This document shows, one piece after another, positions 1 to 11,606 of a stretch of 64,000 nucleotides of DNA. Origin of the DNA: Nannochloropsis salina CCMP1776 (lineage: Eukaryota > Sar > Eustigmatophyceae > Eustigmatales > Monodopsidaceae); assembly GCA_004565275.1 (NCBI GenBank), contig SDOX01000036.1, positions 106,042 to 170,041 on the forward strand. Direction: 5' to 3'. A program made the position numbers and the translations under genes. The notes beneath the pieces were generated by a model. It had not been told where the DNA came from. It made no database searches and saw nothing but the letters and a program-made list of their open reading frames with translations. Every line of letters starts with the position of its first letter. Within the stretch, counting starts at the first letter, position 1.

Positions 1-86
1 TCCCTCCCTCCCTCCCTGACTTTCCTTCCCTCCCACCACCTCCTCACTCCTTTGACCACTCCCCTTGTCCACTCTCTTTGCCCCAG

Positions 87-2269
87 GTGGTACCTCACGC
101 CGAGGGCGCCGTGGGTGTACTCTCGGAAGGGATGGTGGGGAGGGTGGGTGTGGAGCCGATCAAAGCGGGCGAGACCACAGATATCCCTGAGCTGGGAAAA
201 CTAGGTAAGCCCTCCCTTTTGGCTTTCTTGCCCTTGCTCGCCTGTGTTTTTGTCCAACTGTCTCAGCCTATGCTTTGGGGACTCGATCTTTCGCCTTCGA
301 CCCTCACCGTCTCTTCCTTCCCCTCCCATCCCTCCCTCCCTCCCCTCCCCTCCCCTCCCCTCCCTCCCCCCCCTCCCTCCCCTCTCCCCAGGCCCGCACC
401 TCCGCTCCCTCTGGTCCGTCCTCCGAGGAGATGCTTGGATCAAGGAGACGATCGCCCTGGCCGTCCCTCCCTTGGAGAGGGAGGCGGGGGTAGCCTGTTG
501 CCGCGTGGACAGCAGCGTCGACGCGTTCCACCACTACGGAGAGACAGAAGCCTACACGCGGGCCATCACGCGGTCAGGAGGGAGGGGGGGAGGGAAGGTC
601 ATGCCGCTGGGTCAGAACCGTCTTTTCGGAGCTTGTTGTCGACATTACTTCTTCTTTTCACGCATGAGCAAAGCGTGACAGACTCTCTTCCTCCCTCCCT
701 CCCTCCCTCCCTCCCTTCCCCCCTCTCTCCCCCAGACACCTGTACCGCAACGCCCTCTTCGCCCGTCTCAACCTTCCCTTCCGGTTCATGTCCCTCGTTC
801 AAGTCGACATCACGGATCTAAAGCCCGCGCCCCAGCAGGGACAGGTGAGGCGTGCGACCTTCTTCTCCCTCCCTCCCTCCCTCCCTCCCTCCCTCCCTCC
901 CCCCTTCCCTCACTTCTCTTATTCTGTCGCTTTGTATACTGCCATTTCAATAGTGTTTTAAGAGAGGTGAACGTGTTGCCGACAACGGTAGATTGAGAAT
1001 CAAATTTTCAATATTTATTGTTCATTCGAGCGTCGTCCTTCCCTCCCCCTCTCCCTCCCTCCCTCCCTCCCTGCCTCCCTTCCTCCGTCCAGGCCCACCA
1101 CGGCCATCATCCTGGCACCCGCCACCTGGATCTCTATGCTATCATGCGCTTGCGACGTCGGTCGATATATCAGCAGACAAATAAGGCGCCACATGTGCGT
1201 TGCTAGGGAGGGAGGGAGGGAGGAAGGGAGGGAGGAAAGAAGGCTGTTGTTGCGCAATGACTGACTGCATGTGCTTGGCTTACCCTCTCTCTGCTTCTTT
1301 CCAGCCCCCGCTCACGGCCAAGAATCGAACCGCCGACACGGTCATGACGGACAACGCGCGGGCGATCCTCAGCTTTCCCTCGCCGCCCCCTCCTCCCTCA
1401 TCGGGGGAGGACGGGGCTACCTCCCAGGTTCCGCTACCGCAGCATTTCAAAGAGCCCTCCATGACCACGGCGCTGAATGCTACCTTTCGTTTCGCGTTGC
1501 CGGACGAGTGCCTCCCCTCCCGCGGACTGGAAGCCGTGGAGTGGCTGGGGAAAGGCCCGCCTCGGGTGGGACGGAGGGGAGGACAGGGGGGAGGAAGGGG
1601 TTGAAGCACCGGAAGGGAGGAGAGGGGGGAGCGGCTGTCGGGCATGGGCTTGGCGCAAAAGCTTGTCTACCTTGTACAGGCCCATGTGGAGCTCGGGATC
1701 GCTTGAATTTAGAGGGTCTCACACGACGCGCCGTCGTTACCCACCCTCCCTCCCTCCCTCCCTCCTTCCCTCAGGTCATCCACGTCCTGCTCTACGAACG
1801 CCGGACGATCATGGCGGACTCCCTGATAGGGGAAGTGGAAGTGCCGCTTTCCGCGCTCACGGAGGAGGAATTCATCGACACGTGGCTTCCCATAAGCACT
1901 CGGGATCACCACCACCCTGCCCCTTCCTCCACCACGCCCTCTTTCTCGCCCTCCCACGCGGCTGTCTTCCAGAACCATCATCTCTACGGGGGCAGTCAGG
2001 CGTGGACAGCGGGCGCGAAAGGCCCTCCAGTCGTGCCGATGCCTCAGGAAGGAGGGAAGGAGGGTGGGACGCAGACGGTGTGGATGGTGAGGGTGCAAGT
2101 CCTCCTGTCCTTCTTGTTGATGTGCGCCAAGCAGGCGGAGCGGGGGGAGAGTGAGGGGGAGGAGATGGGAGAGGAGGAGGATGAGGAGGAGGACGAGGAG
2201 GGGGAGGACGAGGAGACGGAGCCGAACGAGCACCAGGTGCGGGCGACGTCGATGATGGATGACCTGTGA
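87..2269 (+). CDS. C2-domain protein, 3' part (5' end outside window)
   Basis: Six exons fit by phase: 87-204, 392-572, 736-844, 1093-1194, 1305-about 1565 (or 1535) and 1775-2269. The first begins at a splice acceptor, so the true start lies upstream. The visible product has about 400 residues. The middle (VQVDITDLK, then LYAIMRLRR) and the part around VIHVLLYERR, MADSLIGEVEVPL follow the strand pattern of a C2 domain, a fold that often binds membranes, here perhaps without calcium. The C-terminus is a Glu/Asp-rich tail ending in MMDDL. All introns carry long CCCT tracts before the acceptor. I do not recognise the full-length protein; the C2 assignment is a pattern match, and the end of exon 5 is uncertain because two donors give the same phase. 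Confidence 0.6.
866..903 (+). repeat. CCCT tetranucleotide tract in an intron
   Basis: A run of CCCT units lies in intron 3 of the C2-domain gene. Similar tracts occur at about 1-17, 330-390, 695-725, 1040-1090 and 1742-1775 in the same gene. They appear on the sense strand just upstream of splice acceptors. Confidence 0.9.
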
Positions 2270-2820
2270 GGAGGGAGAGTGATTGGGAGGGAGGGCGGGA
2301 GGGAAGAAGGAAGGGAGGGAACAGAGACCGCAGGGCGAAGGGTACTAGCGAGTGCCAGGGTAGCGGGTGAGGAAATCGGAGAAATTACGGCGAGGGAATG
2401 AGGAGCCTGGTGAGATGCGCAAAGAAAGCAGGCTAGCACGCAGAGGTATATTGCGTGAATTTTGACGGCCAACGCGCATTGTGTAAGGGTTCTGGTAGGA
2501 ACGCAGGCGAGAATAGGAAACACCAGTTCGGGTTGGGGGTTTATTGGTTGAAATAAAAGCAATCAGAAAGTCTTTTAACGTCTTTAATTCCAGTGTCTCT
2601 AAAGCTCGCGCAACCTTTAAACATGCCTGTACACGCTCTTTACTTGTTTTGGCACGCCAATTCCCCTTTCTTCTCATTTCCCTCACCCCCTTCTCCCTCA
2701 TTTTTCATATGGAAGGCCACCTCCCCTCCCCCGGTCGCTATCGACGCCCATTATCCAGGGAGCCGCCTTTAAATTCTCTCCTCGTCCCCAGGTAGCATGC
2801 TTTTGGCTCTACCTCCGGCC
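2270..2820. other. Intergenic, convergent gene ends
   Basis: It separates the 3' end of the C2-domain gene from the 3' end of the HMCES gene. It starts with a GGGA-rich stretch (about 2268-2320) that is probably 3' UTR. No gene was seen. Confidence 0.6.
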
Positions 2821-4484
2821 TCATTTGGACAGGGGGAAAAAGCTCTGCATGGTCCTCTGTCGCTTCTCAGCACTCGTTACGTCGTTTATTGTCCCTCCTT
2901 TCCTGCTTGTTTTCTCTCCTGCTCGTGTCGCACCACGTCTCTCTACAGCCTCCGCGTGCCGCTCCATCCGCGTTTTTTTCGCACTGTCTCCTACGTTCCC
3001 GCCCCTCTCTCCCTCCAACCGACTCGGCGTCAACACCTCCACCTCGTCACCCCCCGCTGCTTCTTCCTCCTTCTTTGCTCTGCGCGAGGCGTCTAGGGTC
3101 TTCCCCGGTTTGCCTCCCTCTCCTTCCTCCCTTCCCTTCCTGTGATCCTCCTTATCTCCTGCCCGACCCTTCCTTCCCCCAAAGAAAACATCCAAAGTCC
3201 CCTTCCCCCCGCCCTCCTTCCCTTCTTCTTCCAAAACAATGGGCACTGCACAGTCCTCCCCTTCGTACGCCATGCTGTTCATCCGCTTGCTCACAGGCTC
3301 ACAGATCAACTCCGGCGCTTCCCTCCCACCTTGCTTCCCTTTGCCTTCTCCTTTCTGGCCCCACAATTTCGGCAAGATCTCGGCGATTCGCGGCGCGCCC
3401 TCTGCCCCTCCCTTAAGCCACGCCTCCTCCTCCTCCTCGCTCTGCAATATCAGGGGCATGCGGTCATGGAGCCAGGCAAACGACGGAGCCGCCTCGGTGG
3501 TCAGGATGGTGAAGGAGAAGAAGACCTCGTCCTCCACCGTGCCCTCTACCCCCTCGTCTGACCGAGGAGGCCGGTGCCAGACGTCGTAGAGCCCGGCGAG
3601 GGAGAGGAGAGGGTGGGAGGCGTCGCGGGAGTGGCAGTAGAAAGGCTGCTTTTGCCCTTTCTTGTCCTAGTAAGGGGAGGGTGTCGTCCATGCGGTGTCT
3701 GTCACGGCGCACGGGCATTGAGAAAGTCACAGGGGCTTACCTTTTTCCACTCGTAGAAGCCCTCCTAAGGGTGGTGCGGTAACGAAAAGGGAGGTGAGGA
3801 GGATTCGAGCCGGTGGGATCAAGATACCGCGGGGAAGAAGGGACAGGCACACGGGGTAAAGGGGCTCACCACGCAGACAAGGCAACGCTTGGTATCGGCC
3901 AGGCGACGGAACATCGGCTTCACGGCCACCTACAGGTCGAGGAATCGAGATGATCGGAGGCTAGTGAGCACTCTCCCACAGAGAGGGCAAGAAAGTACCA
4001 TCGCCCCCTCCCAAGTATGCAACGTATCCCCTCTCCACGGCGGCATTCGCAGTGACGACATTTGCTTGGAAAGACAACGCCGTTGTAAGGAAGAATTGAA
4101 TCATGCATGATGTCTCACCGTCTCTGAACGGGCATTAAACGCGCGGAAAAAATCCAGCTTCTCCCCTTCCTTGTGCCATGATGGAATCAGGCCCCAATGC
4201 ATCACCACCACTGCCCTCTCCCCCGGATCCCCGTCTTCTCCCTCCTTTTCTTGGCATGCATCTCGAGTCTGCGATGTGTCTCCACGTTTTGCCTTCCCTG
4301 TCGTTGGCTGTCGTCGGCAGTGGCGTTCGTAACCTCCTGCCCTGATAATAACTGGTGACGTATGACCTGGGTGCAGGTTATGCCGGGGCCGAAAACGATC
4401 TGCTCTGTATATACGCCCTCCAGGAACGCCGTATGTGGTGGCCACAGCAGATATTGAGCACGAACAACGGGCCCGGCCACACAT
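2821..4484 (-). CDS. HMCES: HMCES/SRAP-domain abasic-site crosslinking protein with PIP box
   Basis: Four exons, all in phase 0: 4484-4119, 3929-3870, 3764-3741 (only 24 nt) and 3666-2821, giving about 431 residues. The start was chosen because it gives Met-Cys-Gly-Arg; in SRAP (DUF159, YedK/HMCES) proteins Met1 is removed and Cys2 forms the thiazolidine crosslink to abasic sites in single-stranded DNA. The other active-site motifs are present: FNARSET, EGFYEW (Glu) and LHDRMP (His). After the SRAP domain comes a charged tail of about 150 residues ending QRTMQSFFPLSK, a textbook PIP box (Q-x-x-M-x-x-F-F) for PCNA binding. The protein probably shields abasic sites at replication forks in the nucleus. 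Family assignment is firm; the fork role is by homology. Confidence 0.93.
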
Positions 4485-4964
4485 AAAGAGGCTGATGTCG
4501 GCTTCTGAAATGGACAACGTGGGAGGGTATGAAAATTGAAGACAGCAGGTAAGACATGGAGAAGTCCACGTCTGACTCTATGGAGCGAGGCACCACGCCA
4601 AAGAGGTACGTCATGGACGTGTACGTCATGGACGTGTATGTATCGAGTGAGATATAGTCGCGAGGGTTAAATTGAGCCCACCCCACCCATAAAGCAATAC
4701 CAAAATGGACTATCGCTCAGGCACAGCGTGCTATTCTGAGTGAGCGATCCACCAAGCCGATGGAAAAGAGCTGAACAAATCTTTTTTTAATTCACGCGAA
4801 AAATAAGGTAGAGCTGTCCCTTGATAGGTCATCCATATTGATTGTCCATGGATAGAATAGTTGTGTAGAGTGCGACATCTTTGGGCCTGTCAACTCATTG
4901 CAGACAAAGTTTGCCCTGCAACCAACCTCCCCACCCCCCTTATCCATTAAATGCATTAAACAAG
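4485..4964. other. Divergent promoter region, HMCES / RCCR-like
   Basis: About 480 bases lie between two genes read in opposite directions, so it should hold both promoters. A duplicated TACGTCATGGACGTG-like motif sits at 4605-4637. Nothing else was recognised. Confidence 0.5.
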
Positions 4965-6077
4965 ATGCACCGCGCCACCATGGCCGGCATCGCTGGGATG
5001 CTTTTCAAAGCCTGCATGGTCACTACAACGGCGGCCTTTCTTGTGTCTTCCGGTCCACGGGTGCACGAACGTTCCTCGTCACGTTGTACCACTCATCTGC
5101 GTGCTGCCGCCCCGATCGCTCCCGCGGGCTCATTTGCGGCCTCTCTGGAGGCTCTCCACGACGCGACTATCACGACACTAACAGAAGCGCTCAAGGTACG
5201 TGCATCGGTAATTTTACCCCCTGTGACGCGACGCTGATGGGGAAAGAAAATCCCTTGCTCAGGTGGAGCCAACCGACTACCCGGCCTCCATGGAGCTGGA
5301 CTCCTACGCGGGAAGAAGCGGTGTTCAGGGCAGCATCGCAGGGTACAAGGGCAACGTTCGGCTGGTCTGGACTGGGGAGGGGAAAATGATGCGCGAGAAT
5401 GGGGTGGAAGGGGGGGGGGTCTATCGGAGCGACCTGGCCATCTGGGTGGGGCCGCTCACCTTGGTGCCTCACTTGGTCTTCTCGCTAGAGCTGAGCGAGG
5501 GGGAGGGAGGGGAGGAGGAAATCAAGCTGCTGCTGGACTATGTACCCCGGGAGGATATCCAATACACAACGGGGAACAACCATCTGATGGACTATTTCGC
5601 CGGGCCCGCGCAGGAGGTGAGGGGAGTGCTTCCCTACCCCCTCTTCTTTCCCCCTCGACAAACTACACTCATGCCCTTACCCTGCACACACAGGCGGCCG
5701 CCGCCGCTGCCTCCGACAGCCTCGCCCTGCGTCCACGGGTCCTCCCCTCCTTTTACTCCCGCGTCCTCCTCTCCCCCTCCGCCCTCTCCCTCGCCCTCCC
5801 CGCCACGCCCGAGGGTCTGGACCGGGCGCGGGCTTGGACAGAGGGACACGTGCAGCGCTGGCTGGGCTGGTGTGAGGGCGCCAAGGAGGTGGATAGGATG
5901 AAACGCGGTCTCCTCCTCTCCCGGGACAACGGGGTGCGGCGGACCTGGGTGGAGGGGACGGCGGGAAGTCTGGATGGTTTTGTGGGGGGAAGGGAGGGAG
6001 GGGGGGCGCTGGCAAAGCAAGCGGCGATCGCCATGAGTGGGCCACAGCAGGAGGCTTACGTGGGAGGGTTCAGTTGA
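4965..6077 (+). CDS. Red chlorophyll catabolite reductase-like protein, plastid-targeted
   Basis: Three exons in phase 0 (4965-5195, 5263-5616, 5694-6077) encode 322 residues. The N-terminus has a hydrophobic stretch and TTAAFLV, then an Arg/Ser-rich region, as expected for a bipartite heterokont plastid presequence. The core matches the RCCR family: PHLVFSLEL, then LLLDYVPREDI, LPSFYSRVLLSPSAL and a C-terminal part with EVDRMKRG. RCCR reduces red chlorophyll catabolite with ferredoxin during chlorophyll breakdown and is related to bilin reductases. Whether this homologue acts on RCC or another tetrapyrrole cannot be told from sequence. Exon 1 is mainly presequence. Intron phases and acceptors are clear. 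Confidence 0.8.
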
Positions 6078-6637
6078 GGGCTGAGAGGGGGGAGGCGGGG
6101 AGGGTGAGGGTGAGAGCCGGTGGTTCACCCCCAGGCCAAGCCAAGGGGAGATGGAAGGCAAGAAGCATCAGGTCAACGCTTTTTTTTCAAACGGTTTTGA
6201 AATGATGGCGCATATTCCTTCCTGTATTGTTTCTTTTCATCCCTTCCAGTGCGGTGAGGAATCCCCCACTCCTTCTCTCTTTCCCTCCCTCCCTCCCTTC
6301 CTTCTCCACGGTGTGTGCCTCCCTCCCCGTCACCCTCCCTGCGCAAAGCCCTGTTCCCGCCACAAAGTCTCCACGCCCTCCTCCATCTCCACCGTGAGGC
6401 ACACTCGCACAAAGAAGGCGGGCTGAGGGAAAGACCGCAGCCTCATTCGCATCGTCGCAAGGAGAAACGCACTGGAACATCCTGTGCCTCCACTTGTCGC
6501 ACTTCCTCTGGGCCGCATGCGTCCTGCCTCCCTCTTGCCCCCCCCTTCCCTCTTTCCCTCTTTGCCCCCCCCCCCTCCATTCATGCCGTCCACCCCGCCC
6601 ACCCTCTGTATACGTAGACATCATACGTCCTTCCCCC
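6078..6637. other. Intergenic, convergent gene ends
   Basis: It lies between the 3' ends of the RCCR-like and bL17 genes. It has CT-rich low-complexity stretches (about 6270-6305 and 6530-6600) and no recognisable gene. Confidence 0.55.
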
Positions 6638-7718
6638 CTAGACAAGCTCCAGGATGGCCATGGGGGCGTTGTCGCCCTTGCGTGGTAACGTCCGCAGTAC
6701 ACGGCAGTAGCCGCCAGCGCGCTCTCCGTATCGATCTTGCGCCTGATACAGGGAAGGAGGTTGGGAGGGAGGGAGGGAGGGACGGAGAGGGAGGGCGTGC
6801 GTCAGTGCCTTCGCTACTGAAGCCCTCCTGCTTTCCCACCACCATTCCCTGCCAGGCATGCCCCTGCCCACACCGCCAGGGTCCAGTGCCCTCTCGATCC
6901 CTCCTCCCAAAGTCGGGTGACTCCCTTGCCATCGCACAGACCAGAGGCACACACCTCCTCACTCCCTCGGCTTACGCGTCTCCTTGCCCCCTACTTTCCC
7001 CACCGTCCGGCCCCTTCTGCACCCTTCTTTCGCGCCGTTTTCACCCACCTGCTCAAAGAGCGCCGCCACCAGGTCCTTGTCGTACATCCATCCCAGCGCC
7101 TGGCGCCGGGCGTGCAGATCCCCGCGCTTGCTCAAGCCAATCATCTTGTCCACATACTTCCTCACCGCCTTGGCGCGGATCAGAGTGGTCTTGATGCGAC
7201 CGTGGCGGATGGCTGCGAGGGAGCGAAGGGAACGAGGGAGGGAGGGAGGGAGGGAAAGAGGGCAACAGAGGGTCAGATGGAACACGTTGGTCACGTCTCG
7301 ACGGTACTTTTCCACCCTCACTCTCCACTCTGATACTTTCCACTATCCACAAGTGTATCACTCCCATTAACGGTTCCTCTCTCCCCGATTTCCTGTTTTC
7401 CTGTCATCTCCTTCCTTCCTCTTGCCCTCATCCTTCCCTTCCCCTCGACGTCCTCGTCTCCTCCTCACCCTCAGTGGTCAATGCGCGCAATAAAGCCTTC
7501 CGCTGATCTGCCGCCTTCCCTAGCTTCTTGAATCGTTTCCCGTGGCGCATCATGTCCATGGATCCCTTCGATCGCCCTCCGAAGTCAGAAACCTCCTCCA
7601 CCGACAGGACACGGGAGGAAGCCCCCGCCCGAAGAGGCAACGGGGATGGGAGCATGAAAGCATTCACCCCGCAGAAGACCAAAGCCGCCGCCAGGAAGAA
7701 GAAGAGGCGGGAAGCCAT
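6638..7718 (-). CDS. RPL17: Plastid ribosomal protein bL17 (nuclear-encoded)
   Basis: Three exons fit by phase: 7718-7469, 7212-7049 and 6742-6638, giving 172 residues. Residues 1-25 are a hydrophobic signal peptide ending VNAF, the Ala-Phe motif of heterokont plastid presequences. The mature part is a bacterial-type L17: [11 protein letters not shown] at its start, then the family signature IRHGRIKTT and [10 protein letters not shown], and a C-terminus [19 protein letters not shown] followed by AILELV. It is a component of the large subunit of plastid ribosomes, near the peptide exit tunnel. It is bacterial rather than eukaryotic in type, and the presequence points to plastid rather than mitochondrion. 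The length after presequence removal (about 120-130) is usual for bL17. Confidence 0.95.
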
Positions 7719-8628
7719 ACCTCGAGCTCTGTTTTTGGTGTTGGTTTCCGATTTAAACGGGTGAGAGAACGCAGGGAGGGCTAAGAAATATCCATGCCGA
7801 TGGCATTGCCTGCGAAAAACATGAACAAGAGGGTTCATCTCCACAACATGGGCATGCGTCACGTTATATTTGCTCCTATCTCCTGAGATCGTAGTGTTGC
7901 AATGAACGTGTCGCGCGCCTTTCCAATCAAACATGAGTTGAGTGTTCACGGCAGGCGAGAGCCAATTCCGCTGCAACAACATACGCAAGACGGACATGGA
8001 CGGACGTGACCTGGCCAGAACGCTGAAACCATTTGCCCTCAACCATCCCATACCGCACAAGGCATAGTGTAGAAATGCATGCGTTTGAGGGCTGCACAGC
8101 CCGTACGGCCACACCTACTGCTAGTGACGGCAAGACTAGCGTCTCAGCGTGTCTAATTTCCTCCCTCCCCTTGGACCCTCACAGCGAGCGTCAACCAGCC
8201 ATCTCCTCCCGCCGGACAAACTCACGCGTCGCACTCGAAGAAAACAAACCTCCTTCCTGTCGCGTCATACTCAATGTTGCACGTGCTTCGTTCCTTCCTA
8301 ATTCGTCCGACGCCAATCCTGAACTGTGCCAGTGACAGTCGTATGCGGTGGTGGGTATCCTACGCGCGACCAGAGCGATCTTCTTCCTCCGGGTACCCTA
8401 CAGGGGTGAGCAAGACGAGCGGTAGATGTTGAAGGACCCACACGTTCCAAAAGAATGATACGAGCAAATGTGTGAAAGAAAACAAAGAAGAAAGAAAATT
8501 TCGAGTCAGAGGAGGAAGAATATCATTCAGAGGTCCGATGTGGCCGACATTTCGTTTTTGCCTTCTTGCCTTCACCCGTGACATCCCGTTGCCTTCTTCA
8601 TTATCCATCAATATATTGTAATTCGGAA
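7719..8628. other. Intergenic between bL17 promoter side and cpSRP54 3' end
   Basis: About 900 bases with no supported gene. The part next to 7719 should hold the bL17 promoter and 5' UTR, and the part near 8628 the cpSRP54 3' UTR. Short open frames here show no recognisable protein features. Confidence 0.5.
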
Positions 8629-11036
8629 TCATCGCTTTTTCTTCTTCTTGCCTCCTCCCCCACCACCTCCTCCTCCAAAGCCCTTTTGCGGTGTGTCATC
8701 ATCACTTGCTGCTCGACGAGATTGTTTTTCCAGCTTTCGCCGCGCTTGCCTGAGGAAAAAAAACGATATTTTTAAAAAGCGAAAATACAAATGAGAGGGT
8801 TTAGCAAGAGGAAGGCTCTAAGAAACAAGGAATCCTACGTAATATAACACGCGTGGATGCATCCAACACATTGAGGGATGAGAAGCAGCAAAAGCAAGGG
8901 TCCAGGAAAACAAGAAGAGAGAGGAGAAAGGGCACCCACCTGTTCTGACTCATCATCGCCAGATTCTTCATATCTAGCTCCTGCAATGCTGACTCGTCAA
9001 TGGCGGCGTCCTTGCCCTGGAAAAATTTTCCCCAAAAAAATGCGTGCGCCCCCCAGAACAATTCAATTTCGGAATACAATTCGCCGACTTCTTCCCCTCT
9101 CTCACTTCCCCTTTCTCTCTCCATCCCTCCCTCATTACCTTGCTCGGGTCAAAGCCTGTCTTCTCGCTGAGTCGGCTTGACATACGCGTCATCATCAAAC
9201 GCAGGTTCGAAAACTCTCGCTGGAAGTTCTTCGCCTCCTCCATCGACCGACCGCTCTCTTCCACGATGCGCTTCCATCGTAGGTCCGCGCCTGGGAAGGG
9301 AGGAGGGAGGGAGGAATCCAAGCACGATGTGAGGGATTGTGACGGAAGGGGGAAGACTAGGAAGGGAAGGAGGAGTGAAGGCTGATACCAGGGTTGTCCA
9401 GAAGCATCTTCGGGTCTCTCCGCTCCTCTGGCTCCATCACGTTGATCATTTCCTGGTAGGCGAAGAGCTTCTTCTCGCCCTCATACATGGCGTCGCCGGG
9501 AAGGACGCCGGCCATGCCCGGGATCATCTTCATCATGCCTGAGAAAGGAGGGAGAGAGGGAGGGAGGGAGGGAGGGAGGGAGGAGGGAGGAGGAGGGTGG
9601 ACCTTTTCAAAGGCCTCGGCTTTCTCGGCGCGGGACTGGCAGTAGAGGGCAAGCTTGGCGGCGGCCGTGGTTTTACCGGCACCCTGCAGCCCAGCCAGGA
9701 GGATGACAGTGGGGGGCTTGCTGGCCTGAGGAGGGAGGGAGGGAGGGAGGGAGGGAGGGGGGGAGGGAAGGAGGGGGGGAGGGAAGGAGGGAGGTGGGGG
9801 GGGAGGCCGGCGAGTGGGTGGCACGTCAGGGACGATAGTGCGTGCAAATAAAGGAGTTGGGCGAAAATTAGGAAAGAAGGGAGGAAAGGAGGAAGGGAGG
9901 GAGGGAGGGAGGGAGGAAGGGGCACCTGCGCGAGTTCCGCCTGCTCGGCGCCCATGAGGTCGACGAGCTCGTCGTACATGATCTTGACGAACTCCTGGTC
10001 GGGGGTCACGCCTTTGGTCACGTCCATGCCTGTGAGGGAGGGGACGAGGAGGGAGGGAAGACGGAGATTACGTCGATTGACACGCGAAGAGACGCCCACT
10101 TTGGGAGGGGAGTTCGACTTCACTTCCTTCTCTCCCTCCTTCCTTCTCCCCTACCCTCTCCCCCCCCCGCCTCGTACCGAGTGCCTTCTCTTTAACCGCC
10201 TCCAGCAAGGCGTTGGTCACCTTGAGGTTCACGTCCGCGTCTAGCAGGGCCCGCTTGACGTCGCGCAGGGCGCCGTCTGTCTCCAGTCAAAGGGGTTAGG
10301 GAGATCAGGACATTAACGGGGCAGTGGGAGACGCGCGATGGGCAACGGTGGGGTCAGGGGCCGGCGTGCAGGGTAGTGAACGCGATGATGCAAATCCAGA
10401 GAATGAGTGCCGCCAAGCTTTCGTGACACGTGTGGCACTGTGCGCTCATATCGGCACAAGGCACACAACAGAGGGGTGGAGGAACGTCAGAGGACGTCGT
10501 GGCGGCGATTGCCAGCGTCCCTCGGGGCACAGGATGCAAGGCCTGCCACGAGAAGGCCACGAAGGGAAGGCACAGGGAACGATACGCACCGATATTGGCT
10601 TCCGAGATGGTTTTCTGCCCTGCCAAAGACTTTAAAGCCCCGATGAGACCATTGGTAATGCCGTCCATCATGGCGTAGGCCACGCCCTTGCTCCGTCTGG
10701 AAGCGCATGGAAACATGGAGGGGTTAGGGATTAAAATAATAGGAAGAAGAAGGAAGGACGTCAATTTCATTGTCCTGCGCGCCCAGTGACTATTGTACAC
10801 TGTGTGGGAGCCGTCAAGCCAACGAGGGGACCGAGGGGTGAGAGGCTGCAGAGGATGTGGAATCAAATGAGAGACACTTACCCTGAGCTTTGCGTCGAAA
10901 TGGCTGTCATTGGTCCTTTATGCCACGATTTACATACTCCAGGAGGCGGAACGCGAAATGCAAGCGAAGGGAAGACGAAACCATAAATGATGACGAGCAG
11001 GGGGAGGAGGTAGATAAGAGGGCTATGGCGTGGCAT
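8629..11036 (-). CDS. cpSRP54: Plastid SRP54 (cpSRP54/Ffh) lacking most of the GTPase domain
   Basis: Nine exons read: 11036-10882, 10696-10590, 10276-10178, 10029-9926, 9725-9603, 9538-9389, 9290-9139, 9016-8940 and 8749-8629. The start at 11036 gives a signal peptide ending FPSLAF, a heterokont plastid presequence. Next come the N domain ([24 protein letters not shown]), [13 protein letters not shown], and the P-loop [15 protein letters not shown]. The sequence then jumps to the M domain ([20 protein letters not shown]) and a Gly8-Lys tail. The G2 to G5 motifs (DTYRPAA, DTAGR, TKLDG types) are absent, roughly 200 residues. Every junction agrees in phase except 9603/9538, where donor phase 0 meets acceptor phase 1, with only a GGGA-rich 64-base gap. 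So exons are missing there, by real deletion or assembly collapse. An intact protein inserts light-harvesting proteins co- and post-translationally. Confidence 0.88.
9547..9599 (-). repeat. GGGA-rich tract at the site of missing cpSRP54 exons
   Basis: A GGGA/GGA simple repeat fills almost all of the gap between the P-loop exon and the M-domain exon. Similar tracts lie in neighbouring introns (9728-9800 and 9890-9920), so two such introns could have recombined or been merged during assembly. Confidence 0.85.
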
Positions 11037-11606
11037 GACGAGCTTCCAAAAACAGAGATTAAGCTCAGGCCAAAATGCTGTATCCCCGGATCGTGATGTC
11101 TCTGTTATAGATCGGGACGAAGCAAGTGGAAAATTGAGTTTGGGGGTTCAAAGAAAAGACAAATCGAGTCTCATTAATTAACTAGGTAAAAATCTTGAGG
11201 TAGCCCGTCTTGAACGTCCCGACCCGCTTACTCCCTTGGCGACTCTTCAGGAGCAGACATCGATGTGATTTATTCCATAAGACGACACGATACTGAAACA
11301 GGGGCACGCTTACCATGCCTTCGTCTCTATCATCGTCGGCATGCAAAACTTCAGCGGTTGCAGGGAGAAGCGAGAGTGCCAAAGAAGAAGAGGAGGAGGA
11401 GGAGTTTGAGGTACGTGGCGTTCGGTTGAGATGACTCTATACTTCATTATTCTTTAATCACCTTCGTCCCTTTGCGGCTATGCTCTCACAAGAGTTAAGG
11501 CTCGCAGAGAAAGGAAATACTTGCGGAGGTATCATCTTTTCCCCCTCTCAAAGAGTGTGCCATCCACTTTTTATCATCTTTCGCTCCTGTACCAAAGGTA
11601 TTTGTC
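11037..11606. other. Divergent promoter region, cpSRP54 / pterin synthase
   Basis: About 570 bases lie between two divergently read genes. It includes a GAG trinucleotide run at about 11384-11402. No further gene was recognised. A pterin-synthase exon upstream of 11607 cannot be excluded. Confidence 0.45.

Noticed and set aside
201-443. Open frames antisense to the C2-domain gene, rich in Gly/Arg/Glu
   Set aside because: They are produced by CCCT intron repeats read on the other strand and have no conserved content.
2044-2562. Minus-strand frame of 172 codons across the end of the C2-domain gene
   Set aside because: Ser/Pro-rich shadow of an acidic coding tail; no domain.
11182-11440. Possible 5' exon of cpSRP54 with Leu-rich or Ser-rich start
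   Set aside because: The start at 11036 gives a complete signal peptide with an Ala-Phe motif in the correct phase, so no further exon is needed.
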